Assembly: GCA_037389465.1 (NCBI GenBank)
Contig: JAZARR010000188.1
Location: forward strand, 1,639,501 to 1,703,500
Direction of reading: 5' to 3'
Source: Baylisascaris procyonis
Taxonomy: Eukaryota > Nematoda > Chromadorea > Rhabditida > Ascarididae
Length of the DNA stretch: 64,000 bases
In this document: positions 13,343 through 22,849 of the stretch, one piece after another
Numbering within the stretch: position 1 is the first letter of the stretch
How the letters are laid out: each line of letters begins with the position of its first letter
Notes under the pieces: generated by a model
Told to the model about the DNA's origin: nothing
Database searches by the model: none
Seen by the model: only the letters and a program-made list of their open reading frames with translations
Program-made: the position numbers and the translations under genes

Positions 13343-16300
13343 GAAATTTTCCGTAATGTCTGCTTTTATTGGCCCCTTAAGCATCCCATCTTTGTCTGAA
13401 TTCCCTGCTGCATGAAGCAACCACTACTACCATATAAAACAGTATTATGATGTTTATTTTACACTCTAAGTATATCGACCAAAAAGCGCATTAGGTTTAT
13501 CAGAGAACATACACTACAGCATGGCACATGAATCAGAATCTACACTGGTATACAAAGTGGGCAATACCATTGATAAATATAAAAAATATTGAAATAGAAT
13601 ATATTAAAAGTTACGCTTAATTCATCCCAAAGTTGTAGTAATTGTGTTGGTACCGAAAGACACATCCAATGAGCAATATAGACGAAAAATATGATTCGAA
13701 CGATTTCAGTTGGCATTTTACCAAATTTACGACGACCTTGAATACTGAGAACAATACTTGTTAGAAATGTACCGATCGAGATGATTATTATTATCGATAG
13801 ATAAAACCATGCTGAAAATAATATATTTATATAATAGTTTAGTTTTAATTCTAAGTAACAAAAGTTATTAGAATTTAAGCTCAATTTTTAGAAGTAAAGT
13901 AATTTTTATTTGCGATCAAGATAAGTATGAATAAATACGCTCTTAATAGTAAAGCTTCTTTTTATGTGATTCCCCTCCCTGTCCTTCCTCCTTCTCTATT
14001 TTCAGTTAGTTTTTATTGATGTCGACTATAATCTGAGCATAAATCTTCGCGGCACCTGAGAACATTTCCACCTTCACACTTATAAAGGAGAGCATTATGG
14101 GGCAAATATCATCTCGATCCTCTCTATTTTTTCATTTCATTTTTCTCCTTCCAAAATCCAATCTTATAAATCTCTAAATTTCCTCGCAGAATCCATCATA
14201 TCCACGTCCTTAAATTTGTGACAGCGGATTATATATAGCCCCTCTAAAACGCGAAATTCATAACTTCTAGAGAGTTGCCACGTCATTTATTTGTAGAATA
14301 TCTCAATGCAATTTTGCGAACCTATCAACGGCACAAGAATTTCCTATCTGCATTTTTTCATCATCCTTTCATGTATGCAAAAATCTTTTCGTGGTTATAT
14401 TTTTATTGGCTATGGAGAGGCTAATTTGATTTGCATAAAAAACAGATTCTAGTAAATGAAATTCATGAAAATATTCCACAGAATTTGTTAATCCTCCGAA
14501 GAACAGGAAAAAGTATGATTTTTATTGCTGGTGATCAAATAAAGCCAAAAGAATCTAACCAACCGATAAGCGGTACAAATTCAGATGTGGTTGGCATCTG
14601 ATCCGAAACCATAAGCATAAGAATAGACATAGCAAGAAGTGTTGTAATACCCAAATTGATCTTCTCGGTACGATCATCGCTTGTCGATGCAGGTGTGAAA
14701 AAACCCGTTATTGAAACTAAAATATCCGACCATTTAATGAATGGAACAAATATAAATTGCAAGTGATCAGTTGAAGATAGAAAAATATAATTGTTATTTC
14801 TATAATACTTCCTACCGATACATCTAGCATTGTTATATAATCACTATAGCTATAAAAAATCTAGCGGATTCCCAAATTTTTAGATGAATTTTAGAAATTT
14901 TTAGGTAAACCATTGAGTTCTAGAAAGTAGGCATTTTCGATTTTAATATATTCTACCCTACAAATATCTGTTATGAAAGATATTGAGAATTATTTTGTTG
15001 ATAAAATGTGAAAATATTTAGTGGAAACTTTAAATTGGTAGCATCAACAATTTTTCTGAAGCATTTTAATCGTTGAAGAGAATCAAACCTACCGATGGTA
15101 ATGATCGATGTTGGAATAATAAGATTCACGACATAATAAAGCGGTTTTCTTCTAATCACCAATGATGCCTCAATAATCACCCATGGTTCCGAACAACAAG
15201 CATATTTGTACTGAAATAAATCATACTTTTATTGAAACAATTTCCTATGCGTACTAAAATAATCATTTGCATATGTACTGAAATTATTCATTTTTTAAGG
15301 TAAAATAAATCACGATTTTATAGGAGTAATGAATTTCAACTTTTATATCTCACTGAGCTCTTTTTAATCTTTTTGGATGAAGCAACCTCTAAAATGCCGA
15401 TTTTCTGTTTGGCCGTCCAACTATCGAAAACAATTTTTTTGACACAAAATAGCTCGGGAAAAACATTTTAATGGTATTTTCAAAAAAATATTTCAAATTG
15501 CCAAATTTTCCGCTTCTCTCAATCACGGTTTTAAAACTCTATTTAACGATCATTCGACTATCAGTTGGGAATAATACCTCCCTCCTCCCTCACCTTTTAA
15601 AATCTTCAGCAAAGAAAGAATAAAACAACGTGAGAAAACAACTCTTTGCAAATCATCAATTAAATTAACAAAAAAATTGAATAGTTTTATGACTAATATA
15701 TTTTCAACATAATACATTCAAGCATTCAAAAGCGGATTCACTAAAAGAAAAGCATCACAGAAATCCGTTTGGATATATTTACATCAGATAAAAGTAGTTA
15801 CAAGTAAGCTTTATTAGTAACAAACCTCATGACGATAAACTTTGAATGACATAACATCCCATTCCTCATTCGGTATAAATGATTGCATATTGACACTCTC
15901 ATCTGCATAATAATCGAGTGCCGATTTACTATTCGTCCATGAGCTGATCGTTAATGTACAATTCTATAAAATATATTTATAAATAATTATGATCGAATAT
16001 AATGAATTAATTATTTTCAATGAGAAAGCAAAAACAATGAGCGAACATAAAAATGATGCTGCATAATTCGATTTTGCGACAATCATTCTTATCCAATAAA
16101 GTAATGAGCTAGCTACATCTACTTCGGGAACTACGGTTCTCGTACTAGCTCTCTACACCTATACACCCCCTACTGACTGCATTCACCTTGTCAATCAAAA
16201 GGTTTCCATCTTGCAGCCTCATCCGATTTTTTAAATGAGTTAATGAATTTAAGTTAATTTGCCCGCTTAGAAGAGATTAAGATTAAGAGATTAGAAGGAC

Positions 16301-19300
16301 AAAGCCACCCTAAGGAACTCTGACTAAATGAAAGAGCATTCGCTTCGGCTTTATCCTTCTTAATCTCTTTGAAAATAATTAACTGTGTTAACTCGCTGAT
16401 ACTATCAAAGTTGGCATGAACCACTTGATCGTTGGTCCTGACTAATCGATTCTATGAGATGAAAATAGCAATCGATGGAGGCAAAGAATTTAAATTGGGA
16501 ACAATTCATTGCTAGCAATTGTATACATTAACCATTTCTCAAAAGATATCAATTTATGACAGGTAAATATTAGAAACCTGTTGATCGTATGGAAAATATC
16601 TGACGTTGAGCCGGCATGTAACAGTGTATATAGCTGGATATAAGAATGACATATTAGCACCAGGCTTTCCTTCCCAATATCGGCTTGCCACTTGGACATT
16701 CATATAGCGCTCTGTTTCATCGCGACTCATCACCACACTATAAACGGTTCAAAAATACAATATTTCAGGCGAATAACTGTGATTAGCTTCATTCAGAAAA
16801 GTGCTTTCAGCGTAATTATTGTAGTTCCAGCGCTGATAATTAAACCTTCTTGCATGAAAATTGAACTCAAGGTGTTTTCGAAGTATATCTTCGCAAAGAT
16901 CTGAAAATCCCATGAGATAATATTTAAATTTAAAGTTTATCTCTTACTCCGTCCTCATTTGTGAGTCATATTCTACACAATCCAGAAAGTTGAATCTCTA
17001 GGAATAGATGAGGTACTAATTCAAATTGTATGCGTAGAATGTAAAAATGTGGAAAAAGGTTGAAGGCAACAAACAAATAGGCTGCCAAAAATCAATCTAC
17101 TAGAGCAGCATGGGCAAAAGGTAACAACAACTACTAATAAGCTTTTCTCACCTGTTATAGAGGTAAGTGTCTGGAATCCATAGTGAATTGTGCGGTAATA
17201 TAGTCGAATTGATCATACCATATTCATGTGGATTCCAATCTAACATCTCATCACTCCACTTCTGCAATGTCACTTCTGTATACTTTGTAGAGGACGTTCA
17301 GTTCGGAGGGAACAGGTGGGAGGGATGAGGGGAACGACAGAGGGGAGGGAACTTTAGGGACTTCTTTCTTTCATTGTTTCGTTCAAGCGACACAAATGGT
17401 AAGGATAGCTCAGGCAATGTAACACTGCTCAATGGTAGCAAGATACTAAAGTATCAAGGTAAAGGTAGTAGTAGCGCTAATAAAACAAAATCCTTTCCGT
17501 CTGTCCCAACTGGAAGAGTTGGTTTACAATCGAAGTTTGCTGGAAACAGTGAATGCACTTCAGGAAATAGCGACCATTTGCCAGTGGAGGCTATTTGGCT
17601 GAAATTGAACATCCCATACGATCGGAAGCATATCGGAACTCGGGACCGGTTGACGATCCCCAATTGAGGCATCCAACAAAATTCGAGTTTTGGTCGCAAC
17701 CGAAAAAAAAGGGAAAAAAGTTTCAATCGGCAAGACGGTCTGAAATACTGTCGATCGGCAATTACCATTACTCTGCGATTATACAGTTTTCATTTGCTGA
17801 TGGGGCAGTTTTTCACTCATATCAATGTGAAATACACGGCCATAAATTATGTATGGATTTGTTTCATTTAAATAATTTTATAATTAAAATCTTACCTGAA
17901 TCATCCACATGTTCATTTTGATGTTCTGCGACGGCTCGTTCTACAAAAAGAAACATATTCAGCGAATCGAAGATAGTAGAGCAACAAAAGCAAATGAATA
18001 TAAAATCACATAATGGTCAATGCTTGTTAATGATTCCGTAAAAAATATTGAAGAAATGAAACCAATATATTATAAATGTGATATGTTTATTTGGGTTGAA
18101 TGCAACAAATAGAGCGTCTTTTTGCGTATTCCAGAGGCGTTTGCATAGTTCCGCTACGGAAAGGAAGTTGCATAGGATATAAATGTAAACTGACATATGT
18201 ATAGCACCACCGCATATGCACGACAGTACAAATGCCTGGTTGAAGGGAATTAGGCGTTAATTATACTGGTAAAACTAACTATAATAAGGATGAAAAATGT
18301 TTTCGAAATATTAAAGAAAAAGTTCGTAGATAAAAAAGACAGATGAATATAAAATGACCAAAACTTATTACTTCAACATACTAGTGCATTGACATTTCTG
18401 GCCAATTTTGGCCGGACAAATATCTCCCCTCAGCAAGCTTACTGAATATAGAAGTGACTGGGCAAATCTAGACGAAATCTGTAATAGCAGCTAAAAAATC
18501 CCTTCCAGATCTGCACTTAAATATCCCCATCTATACGAACACAAAGCGATCACAAAGAAATCGAGAAAACAGACTTGGAGAGAGAACAAATTAGTGGAAT
18601 CATATTACGGCAGTGAAAAACAATGAAAAAATTGAAAGAACGAACCACATCGATGATCTGATAAAGACTCATACTTATATGGATTTTTAACGATTCCGAA
18701 TGATTATTGATCGGTCTTACTCTCGTATCATACCTTAACGAAATTTGGTTAGTTGGTCATTTGCATTGCCCATTTTGAATTTTGACCAGTTTTAGGGCTA
18801 ATTGCGACTCAGAGACCATATATATGCAACTGTAGCAAAAGTAATAATGGAATGAGATAAAGAAAAATAAAGTGAGAAAAAGTTGGCCCGTTAAGTTTAA
18901 CGAAATGCCGATTCCTTTTGCCGATCGGTGACGATGCGGCTTGAACGACAAATTTCGATTTACTGGTTTTCAATAAACGAAAAATGGGTTCTCGAGAGTT
19001 ACTAGTTGATAAAATTGAGCGTCGAGAAAAAGAAACGAAAAGAGCAAAAGTAATGAAGACCCCAAAATTAGCAAATTGCTAACGAAAAGGTACAGATGAA
19101 ATAAGAGGCTAATGCAATTTTCGAAATATTCGAGAGCTTCACAATTGATTAAAAGTAATCTCAACCCCCTTCCCCCTCCCTTGGAAAAACAACTGAATGA
19201 ACATAGAAGTTGATAAAGAGGAGCAAAAACATGAACAATATGGAGAAACCTGTCTTTTGAAAGGAGATCACGTGTAAGTCGTACTAAAGGTACGTCTTGA

Positions 19301-19361
19301 TAAGCGAATGGAAGATGATGCACATTATTGGCATCATCTACTCTCTCCGATAAATCTGCAA
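10817..19361 (-). CDS. deg-3: Nicotinic acetylcholine receptor subunit, DEG-3-like (whole gene)
   Basis: Cys-loop ligand-gated cation channel subunit. Twelve exons join in frame: 19250-19355 (or 19361), 18646-18733, 17896-17940, 17152-17261, 16578-16737, 15826-15963, 15093-15210, 14564-14716, 13615-13811, 12181-12328, 11348-11490, 10817-11035. They give about 540 residues. The order is N-terminal helix ([10 protein letters not shown]), ligand-binding domain, Cys-loop with 13 residues between cysteines, loop C with vicinal cysteines (YACC, alpha type), M1, M2, M3, cytoplasmic loop, M4 (LATILDR) and a short tail. Glutamate at M2 -1' and leucine at 9' fit a cation pore. NxS/T sites occur at NST, NMS and NCT. 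The first coding exon (signal peptide) was not found. The family is certain; the deg-3 name rests on DEG-3-group features and on lying downstream of a second such subunit, as deg-3 lies downstream of des-2 in C. elegans. Confidence 0.9.
11348..11490 (-). CDS. DEG-3-like, exon of the M3-M4 cytoplasmic loop
   Basis: 143 nt, phase 1 in and phase 0 out, with a strong GTAAGT donor and acceptor GTCTATTAAG. It encodes 47 residues rich in Ser and Pro ([11 protein letters not shown], then [12 protein letters not shown]), typical of a cytoplasmic loop with possible phosphorylation sites. Both phases match the flanking exons. Confidence 0.8.
11929..11972. repeat. Perfect 22-bp tandem duplication in an intron
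   Basis: Two identical head-to-tail copies beginning ATGAAACCATTGACTGC inside the intron between 11490 and 12181. Probably a recent replication-slippage event. Confidence 0.8.
12181..12328 (-). CDS. DEG-3-like, first exon of the M3-M4 loop
   Basis: 148 nt, phase 0 in and phase 1 out. It encodes a basic, polar stretch ([11 protein letters not shown] to LNAIIT). The donor ACCG/GTGAGA has the same sequence and phase as the donor ending the loop in the upstream paralogue (23308). Confidence 0.85.
12795..12815 (-). other. Strong G-quadruplex motif in an intron
   Basis: On the minus (sense) strand four G runs of 3-5 are separated by single bases, one of the tightest such motifs in the window. It lies in the intron between the M3 and first loop exons of the DEG-3-like gene. 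Confidence 0.6.
13181..13339. repeat. Compound microsatellite, (TAAATA)n then (AT)n
   Basis: A hexanucleotide array from 13181 to about 13280 changes into (AT)n up to 13339, all inside the 13615-12328 intron. The hexanucleotide probably arose from decayed AT repeat or the reverse. Confidence 0.95.
13615..13811 (-). CDS. DEG-3-like, M3 exon
   Basis: 197 nt, phase 1 in and phase 0 out. It encodes M3 ([15 protein letters not shown]) and the start of the cytoplasmic loop ([10 protein letters not shown]), with a further hydrophobic stretch and LQLWDELS at the end. The G plus CA join makes an Ala where the paralogue has Gly. Confidence 0.93.
14564..14716 (-). CDS. DEG-3-like, M2 pore exon
   Basis: 153 nt, phase 1 in and out. 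It completes M1 (SITGFFTP) and carries the pore helix [18 protein letters not shown] followed by [14 protein letters not shown] at -1', N at 2', L at 9' and D at 20' fit a cation-selective nicotinic pore. Confidence 0.96.
15093..15210 (-). CDS. DEG-3-like, loop C and M1 exon
   Basis: 118 nt, phase 0 in and phase 1 out. It starts [10 protein letters not shown], the vicinal-cysteine loop C of alpha-type subunits, with Trp where many have Tyr, then [20 protein letters not shown], most of M1. Confidence 0.96.
15826..15963 (-). CDS. DEG-3-like, loop B exon
   Basis: 138 nt, phase 0 both sides, 46 residues. It begins with the second cysteine of the Cys-loop ([10 protein letters not shown]), including the loop B Trp, and continues through the outer beta strands to KVYRHE. 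Confidence 0.93.
16578..16737 (-). CDS. DEG-3-like, Cys-loop exon
   Basis: 160 nt, phase 2 in and phase 0 out. It ends [14 protein letters not shown], the first cysteine and FPxD core of the Cys-loop signature; the second cysteine is in the next exon. An N-glycosylation site (NMS) lies upstream of it. Confidence 0.95.
17152..17261 (-). CDS. DEG-3-like, loop A exon (110 nt)
   Basis: Phase 0 in and phase 2 out. It encodes [15 protein letters not shown] and [11 protein letters not shown], the WxPDxxLYN loop A motif. The paralogue has an exon of exactly the same length and phase. Confidence 0.96.
17896..17940 (-). CDS. DEG-3-like, 45-nt loop D exon
   Basis: Fifteen codons, phase 0 on both sides: [15 protein letters not shown], carrying the loop D Trp. 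A 45-nt exon at this point is a known feature of many nicotinic subunit genes, and the paralogue has the same. Confidence 0.95.
18646..18733 (-). CDS. DEG-3-like, N-terminal beta exon
   Basis: 88 nt, phase 2 in and phase 0 out. It encodes [11 protein letters not shown] to MSLYQIIDV, the classical YD..VRP and LxQIIDV strand of the receptor N-terminus. The previous exon supplies AG to complete an Arg codon. The donor is GTTCGT, a weak one. Confidence 0.93.
19250..19361 (-). CDS. DEG-3-like, N-terminal helix exon
   Basis: It encodes [10 protein letters not shown] to [13 protein letters not shown], the N-terminal helix of the family. Two acceptors (exon start 19361 or 19355), both phase 1, differ by two codons. 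The donor is AG/GTTTCT, phase 2. Confidence 0.88.
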
Positions 19362-19993
19362 CTATAGGAATATAGAACTAGATGAAATATGCAAATTATG
19401 AAATATATAAAGATAATAAATGGTATTATCCTGGTGATGAACCACAATTTTTATATCTACCTTTGAAAATAAAACGACTTTGATAAGCCTGTAAATATTC
19501 ATAAGTCCAGCCGGGGATGGGGTAGAAATGAGGAAACACATCCTTAAATGTCACTTTTCAATATATGCGTCGCTGAGCAAAAATTTGCGTTTGCACAGGT
19601 GAACGATAAAAGAGAAAAAGAGGCAAAGAAAAATACTGAAGTACGTGTTCTTTGGCAGGCTCATACTCTTTGCAAAGCAAGATCGGATTAAAACTTCTAA
19701 GAGAATGGTTTAGAAATACTGAGAGAATAATGCAACGAAGCGCCTCTAGAACGTGGGGAAAGGAGCGGATGGTATCTGCAGAAAGATGTATTAATGGTCA
19801 CTAATTTACGTAGTACATAGTGGATATTCACAATCGAGGTGTCGGTTTCAGACAAAGAAAAGACGGAAAAAATTGTGGATAGTCCACGATGAAGAGGTCA
19901 TTCAACCAAAAACGAAAATTCATCAGATTCCCTAAAAAGGTTAAAAAATAAGTGAGTAGATAGTAATCTGCTACATTACAAGTACGTACCTAC

Positions 19994-20029
19994 CTTCATC
20001 GAAACCCCCTTCCCATCTCTTGCCTTCTG
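19994..20029 (-). CDS. Tentative 36-nt N-terminal exon of the DEG-3-like gene
   Basis: A strong donor (GAAG/GTAGGT) ends 11 codons (EGKRWEGGFDE) after acceptor GTCTTAG. Phase 1 both sides, so it fits before the 19355 exon without breaking frame. There is no homology support. Confidence 0.3.
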
Positions 20030-20225
20030 CTAAGACATTTGACTATTCAAGAAAGGATATTCAACGAGAAACACACTTACTGAAGTGAGCTGCAAACGTC
20101 CGAGTGAGGAGCGAAATAGCTGAGAAGATCGAAAAAGCGATCATAAAGAGATCGTAAGCGTTAAGGCACGTCGTCGATAAAACAGTAGTACGAATACCGT
20201 TTACTCCAGCTCATGCGATGCTCAC

Positions 20226-20291
20226 CTGCTGACTGGATCGACGCTACTAGTTTCTTGCAAGCGTCTCCTTTAGCAAGCAAAGCAGAAGCGC
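20226..20291 (-). CDS. Tentative 66-nt N-terminal exon of the DEG-3-like gene
   Basis: The donor GCAG/GTGAGC is strong and the acceptor is GGTTTTAG. It is phase 1 both sides and encodes ASALLAKGDACKKLVASIQSA. The phase fits the next two exons, but no signal peptide exon was found further upstream and the region could equally be intergenic. Confidence 0.3.
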
Positions 20292-20870
20292 CTAAAACCC
20301 CATATCGGAAAAAGCATTATAATTGAAAATGGACGTTTAAATGCCTCAACAACCAATGGTGCATTAAAGGCTGTACTTATCCGAGGCTATAGTTTAAGAG
20401 TAATTCTAGCAGGAGTATTCAATATAACAAAATATGGATCCTTATTTGATTTCTGATATCAGTTACTAGAGAACTAGCATCGGTTTTCTCGAAATTTATC
20501 CCGGTCCATATCGGTTATCTTGTTGAAAATCTTTCATTTATCTCGGTCCGTAACAATTACACTATCAGGTTGAAATCTTTAATCTCGAATCGCCGAAATA
20601 TCACCGGCTCAATGTTGACTTGATTGTTTGCTATGAAACTGTGCTTGGCCTTTCCGACTTCCTGCCTATTAGAAATACTTCAGTTTGCTCCCCCCCCCCC
20701 CCCTGTTGACGTGCACATCAGTTTCAGTTCACCAAATGAAGTTGCAGTACAATCAGTGTTTTGCATAGTTTCCAGTTCCTGGTTTTTGATTTGCAATCTG
20801 TTCGTATTGTTGATGCAGCTCCCTCATTATTGACTGAAGAAAGAACAGAATAAACAATAACACGCCTCAG

Positions 20871-20900
20871 TCCTCAATATATATACATATATATTGAGGA
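20871..20900. repeat. Perfect 14-bp inverted repeat (hairpin)
   Basis: Arms TCCTCAATATATAT and ATATATATTGAGGA with a 2-base spacer. It lies ten bases before an (AT)n array, so it may be a cruciform-prone edge of that array. Confidence 0.85.
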
Positions 20901-20908
20901 CAATATAT

Positions 20909-20909
<1 letters not shown>

Positions 20910-20979
<70 letters not shown>
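20910..20979. repeat. (AT)n microsatellite
   Basis: About 70 bases of uninterrupted AT dinucleotides in the intergenic region between the receptor genes. Confidence 0.95.
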
Positions 20980-20980
<1 letters not shown>

Positions 20981-22664
20981 TGCTCAGGCTCTTACTTTTA
21001 AGCTCCATCATATTATTTTAGAAAAAACAACTGCATTAGCAGTTTTGGTGCAATAACCGCTATAAACAATAAAATAAGTCAAATGAAACAGCAATTTTAT
21101 TCGTATTATTACGAGAATTAAGCAATTATGAACATTACAAGCATACTTTACATGCGAAATGATGCTTTGTGGAATATAAATCGATACATAAGTCGATACT
21201 CGAATTGCTAAAATTTATCTAAGCTCATTGAAATTTAACAAAATATAAACTATAAATTAGAAAATTATTTGTTAAGAAATGAGTACAAAATCATAAATAA
21301 CCTGTGATAATAAAGGTTTCGATAGTTTTTGATATAAAACCTTCTAAAGAATATCGATGCTTCAACAACGGGTCTATATATGTGAATACTCATTGGTACA
21401 GATATAAATATCCATCTCAATCTATTATAATACCTTCCTTAATCAAAAGCGTTTAATAATTAACGTAAAAACTTTTTTTGCGCATTTTGAAACAGTTTTA
21501 TGCTCCCAGCAAATTATTCAAAAACTGAAAATTTTACTATAATCATTCAATGGATATCACCTTCTTTAGAGATATTTAAACTGCGATCAAACAATAAAAG
21601 TTAATAATAACAAAGAAAAAACAAGGGATAGGCGATAAAAAATTATCCACCAATAAATATTTACAAATAGAAAAGTAAAATGACTCTAGCGAAAATTATT
21701 TATAAGAAAAAAAAAATTAACTTAAAAGAAATATAACATAAATCACTTATAAAATGTTGCACTTATAACACGATTACTAATTAATTCAATGAGCACTAAA
21801 GAATCGATAATATTATAACAATAAGATTGATGAACATTTGTGCTAAACTAATAAAAATAGATGAATAACATAGTGATAAAAAATAGCGCACAACTATTTT
21901 AAAAAAAATTAAGCGAAAAAATTTTAATAAATGAATAAAAATAAGCAAACGATTGTTTAGCCATTTGAGACGATGGTTATAGCACGTGTAATGAAGAGAG
22001 CAAAAATGAAAACAAATTAAAAAACATTTGAGAGAAAAATCAAAGAAATATTTCTGAAATATGTAAAAGTACTGTTTATATCTTATCCGCTCATTAATGT
22101 TTGTAAGCATTCGATTTGAACCTAGAATTGAACAAATTAGTCTACCCGCATTCCTTCGAATATTGATCACTTGACTAGACAACTGTCACCCCTTTCCCTC
22201 GCTTCCTCACCTCTTTAATCTCCATGCCTAAAGAAAGTTAAATAATCCTGTCTGGTGCGAAAAATTTCGGCCGGAAAATCTTCTTCGCTGAAGGTTCTAG
22301 CTCTCAGAGCACCGAAATGCCAGAAGACCTCTCGAATAGAGTACTTTTTAATACACCATAATGGTCAAGAAGGAAGTATACTGAGCGTTTGGGAAAGGAT
22401 GGGGACGGGGTTAAAATGACGAAAATAAGCACTAGGTTGACAATTACGGTGCAACCTATTGCTGTAAAGATTACTGTAGGATACTCTCACAAGTTACTAG
22501 ATGAAGGATTACAATTAGCGAAAATATCGTACTTTTTTACTTATTACTTAATACATTTATCTGTTAGATAATTGCCAAAGAATCTGCTTGAATTACTTCG
22601 AAATGAATGATTTTTTTTGCGAAGTAGAGAGATGAGAAAATCTAGAAATTATAAAATAACATAA

Positions 22665-22849
22665 CTACTCGTCATCTGGTGCCCATATATATTGTTCAGC
22701 TGATCGCCAATGATAATATCCAATTGCGTTAATACCAAATGTGACAATAAGAAAGATAATAACGAATACGATAAAACAACATCGTTCGACAACAGTTGCC
22801 AACCATTCATATTCTTTCATTGCCAATTTACGACTCTCTTTCAAATTAC
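22665..22849 (-). CDS. DES-2-like, last exon: M4 and C-terminus
   Basis: 185 nt, phase 1 in, ends TAG at 22665-22667. It encodes EYEWLATVVER, then M4 (hydrophobic to INAIG), and an acidic tail ending WAPDDE. The paired Cys in ERCCF is at the start of M4. Confidence 0.95.

Larger units (their letters stand above)
20292..22664. other. Intergenic stretch between the two receptor genes
   Basis: The first exon of the downstream receptor gene may lie here but was not identified. It contains a run of 12 C at 20691-20702, a perfect palindrome at 20871, an (AT)n array, and a very AT-rich block from about 21050 to 22180. The upstream gene's stop is at 22665. Confidence 0.5.

Noticed and set aside
13131..13420. 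Open frames of repeated Ile-Asn or Tyr-Ile on both strands
   Set aside because: They are readings of the (TAAATA)n and (AT)n microsatellite. The same applies to frames over the AT arrays near 58.6 and 60.8 kb.
19450..19520. MNIYRLIKVVLFSK as signal peptide of the DEG-3-like gene
   Set aside because: It looks like a signal sequence but ends in phase 0, whereas the next exon needs phase 1.
21796..22182. Minus-strand 128-codon frame just downstream of the DES-2-like gene
   Set aside because: Phe, Ile and Leu-rich reading of very AT-rich DNA; no splice context and no domain.
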